Shown piece by piece: positions 63,376 through 64,000 of a DNA stretch of 64,000 nucleotides. Both the position numbers and the translations under genes were made by a program. This DNA is from Hormiphora californensis (Eukaryota; Ctenophora; Tentaculata; Cydippida; Pleurobrachiidae). Within the stretch, counting starts at the first letter, position 1. Each line of letters opens with the position of its first letter. Below the pieces are notes generated by a model, which did no database searches, was not told the origin of the DNA, and saw only the letters and a list, made by a program, of their open reading frames with translations. The stretch is taken from contig CM035355.1 of NCBI GenBank assembly GCA_020137815.1, forward strand, positions 4,760,520 through 4,824,519, read 5' to 3'.

Positions 63376-64000
63376 CAAGGTGGGCCACGGATTGTTGGTC
63401 ATGGTTAGCGAGGTGGTGCGTCAAAACGGTGATAGTTGTGAGAATAAAAATTATGGGAGCACTTTGGATCAATTCCTTGGTAACTTTTTCCATAATTTTT
63501 TGTCATAAATTCGAAAATTCATTTTTCATTCCTTCATTCATTTCTCGTTCATTCATGATGTGAGCATCCTAATTTTCCATCATTATGCTATTTTTCTTTG
63601 GCTTGGATTTATCTTTCCAATGAGCACCATGAAAATGAAATTGAAGCACCAGGTCACTCAGCAGTTGAGAAAATGTTCATGCATGATTTTGGCTCTTTTT
63701 GCGACTTTCAAACAGATGTATCACGGCTACCTTTCGTTCAATCTTCTTAAAACTTTGGGAAAACATTGGATAAGCAAAGATCTTTGCTCACAAGAAAAAT
63801 CAAGGCCAAAGATCAAAGTTCATTTTTCATTTTTGTTAGTTCATTCCGTTCATTCAGGAACCAACATCTCTAAAGTGATGAAAAGGTTTGGGTTTTGTTT
63901 GGCCCATGTCCTGCAATGACAGAGAGGTGTAATAGCGTGTTTCCGGGCTAGTTTGTGGGTGTCCATGTGATCATGATGATATCTGACACCTTTTCTGAGC
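63376..64000. mobile_element. Start of a second foldback element, cut by window edge
   Basis: Begins CAAGGTGGGCCACGG eight bases after the previous copy ends, separated only by TATATATA. It matches the left arm through to the window edge. Confidence 0.9.

Noticed and set aside
61930-63919. Repeated 119-139 codon frames in the foldback arms
   Set aside because: They recur because the arms recur, appear on both strands, and show no recognisable domain or transposase motif. I treat them as part of the element, not as a gene.

Overview
The window is eukaryotic and almost certainly metazoan. Coding sequence is split by short GT-AG introns. The recognisable genes are animal housekeeping or motile-cilium genes (NCAPG, CFAP57, PACRG, PDAP1, INTS4, TOP3B), with lineage-specific secreted and receptor genes between them. 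Dense (CT/GA)n arrays, several families of short inverted-repeat elements and intron-nested genes suggest a compact early-branching animal; a sponge-like lineage is my best guess and is not proven by the sequence.

Layout. 580-2540 (+): last seven exons of condensin subunit NCAPG. 3258-12651 (-): CFAP57, ten exons, with an intronless TRP/ankyrin channel on the opposite strand in one intron (7149-9968). 13485-14207 (-): PACRG. 14833-17575 (+): a LicD-type nucleotidyltransferase, a TMEM186-like protein and a twin-CX9C NDUFS5-like protein. 17848-29322 (+): PDAP1, whose 10.6-kb first intron holds three tandem antisense copies of a class-A GPCR gene. 29640-37673 (-): INTS4, with an antisense pentraxin-domain gene inside. 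37791-45425 (-): TOP3B, with an antisense Sushi-domain gene inside. 45888-51211 and 51622-55034 (+): tandem papain-trefoil-beta/gamma-crystallin proteases, the first hosting an antisense carbohydrate sulfotransferase. 55.5-64 kb: nested transposable elements, long foldback palindromes and three ~1-kb tandem units carrying CRE-like palindromes.

Themes. Five host genes carry guests in introns and every guest is antisense. CFAP57 and PACRG are both axonemal and lie in tandem. TMEM186-like and NDUFS5-like both point to mitochondrial complex I. The most novel coding feature is the secreted protease with trefoil and Ca-binding beta/gamma-crystallin modules, duplicated in tandem with loss of the final crystallin exon in the second copy. 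Several minisatellites have copied splice junctions (TOP3B donor and acceptor, protease donor, INTS4 acceptor plus exon). TOP3B and CFAP57 contain insertion-type reading-frame breaks that look like assembly errors but could be genuine.

Limits. Exon joins were deduced by eye from reading-frame continuity, GT/AG sites and remembered family similarity. No search or alignment was run.
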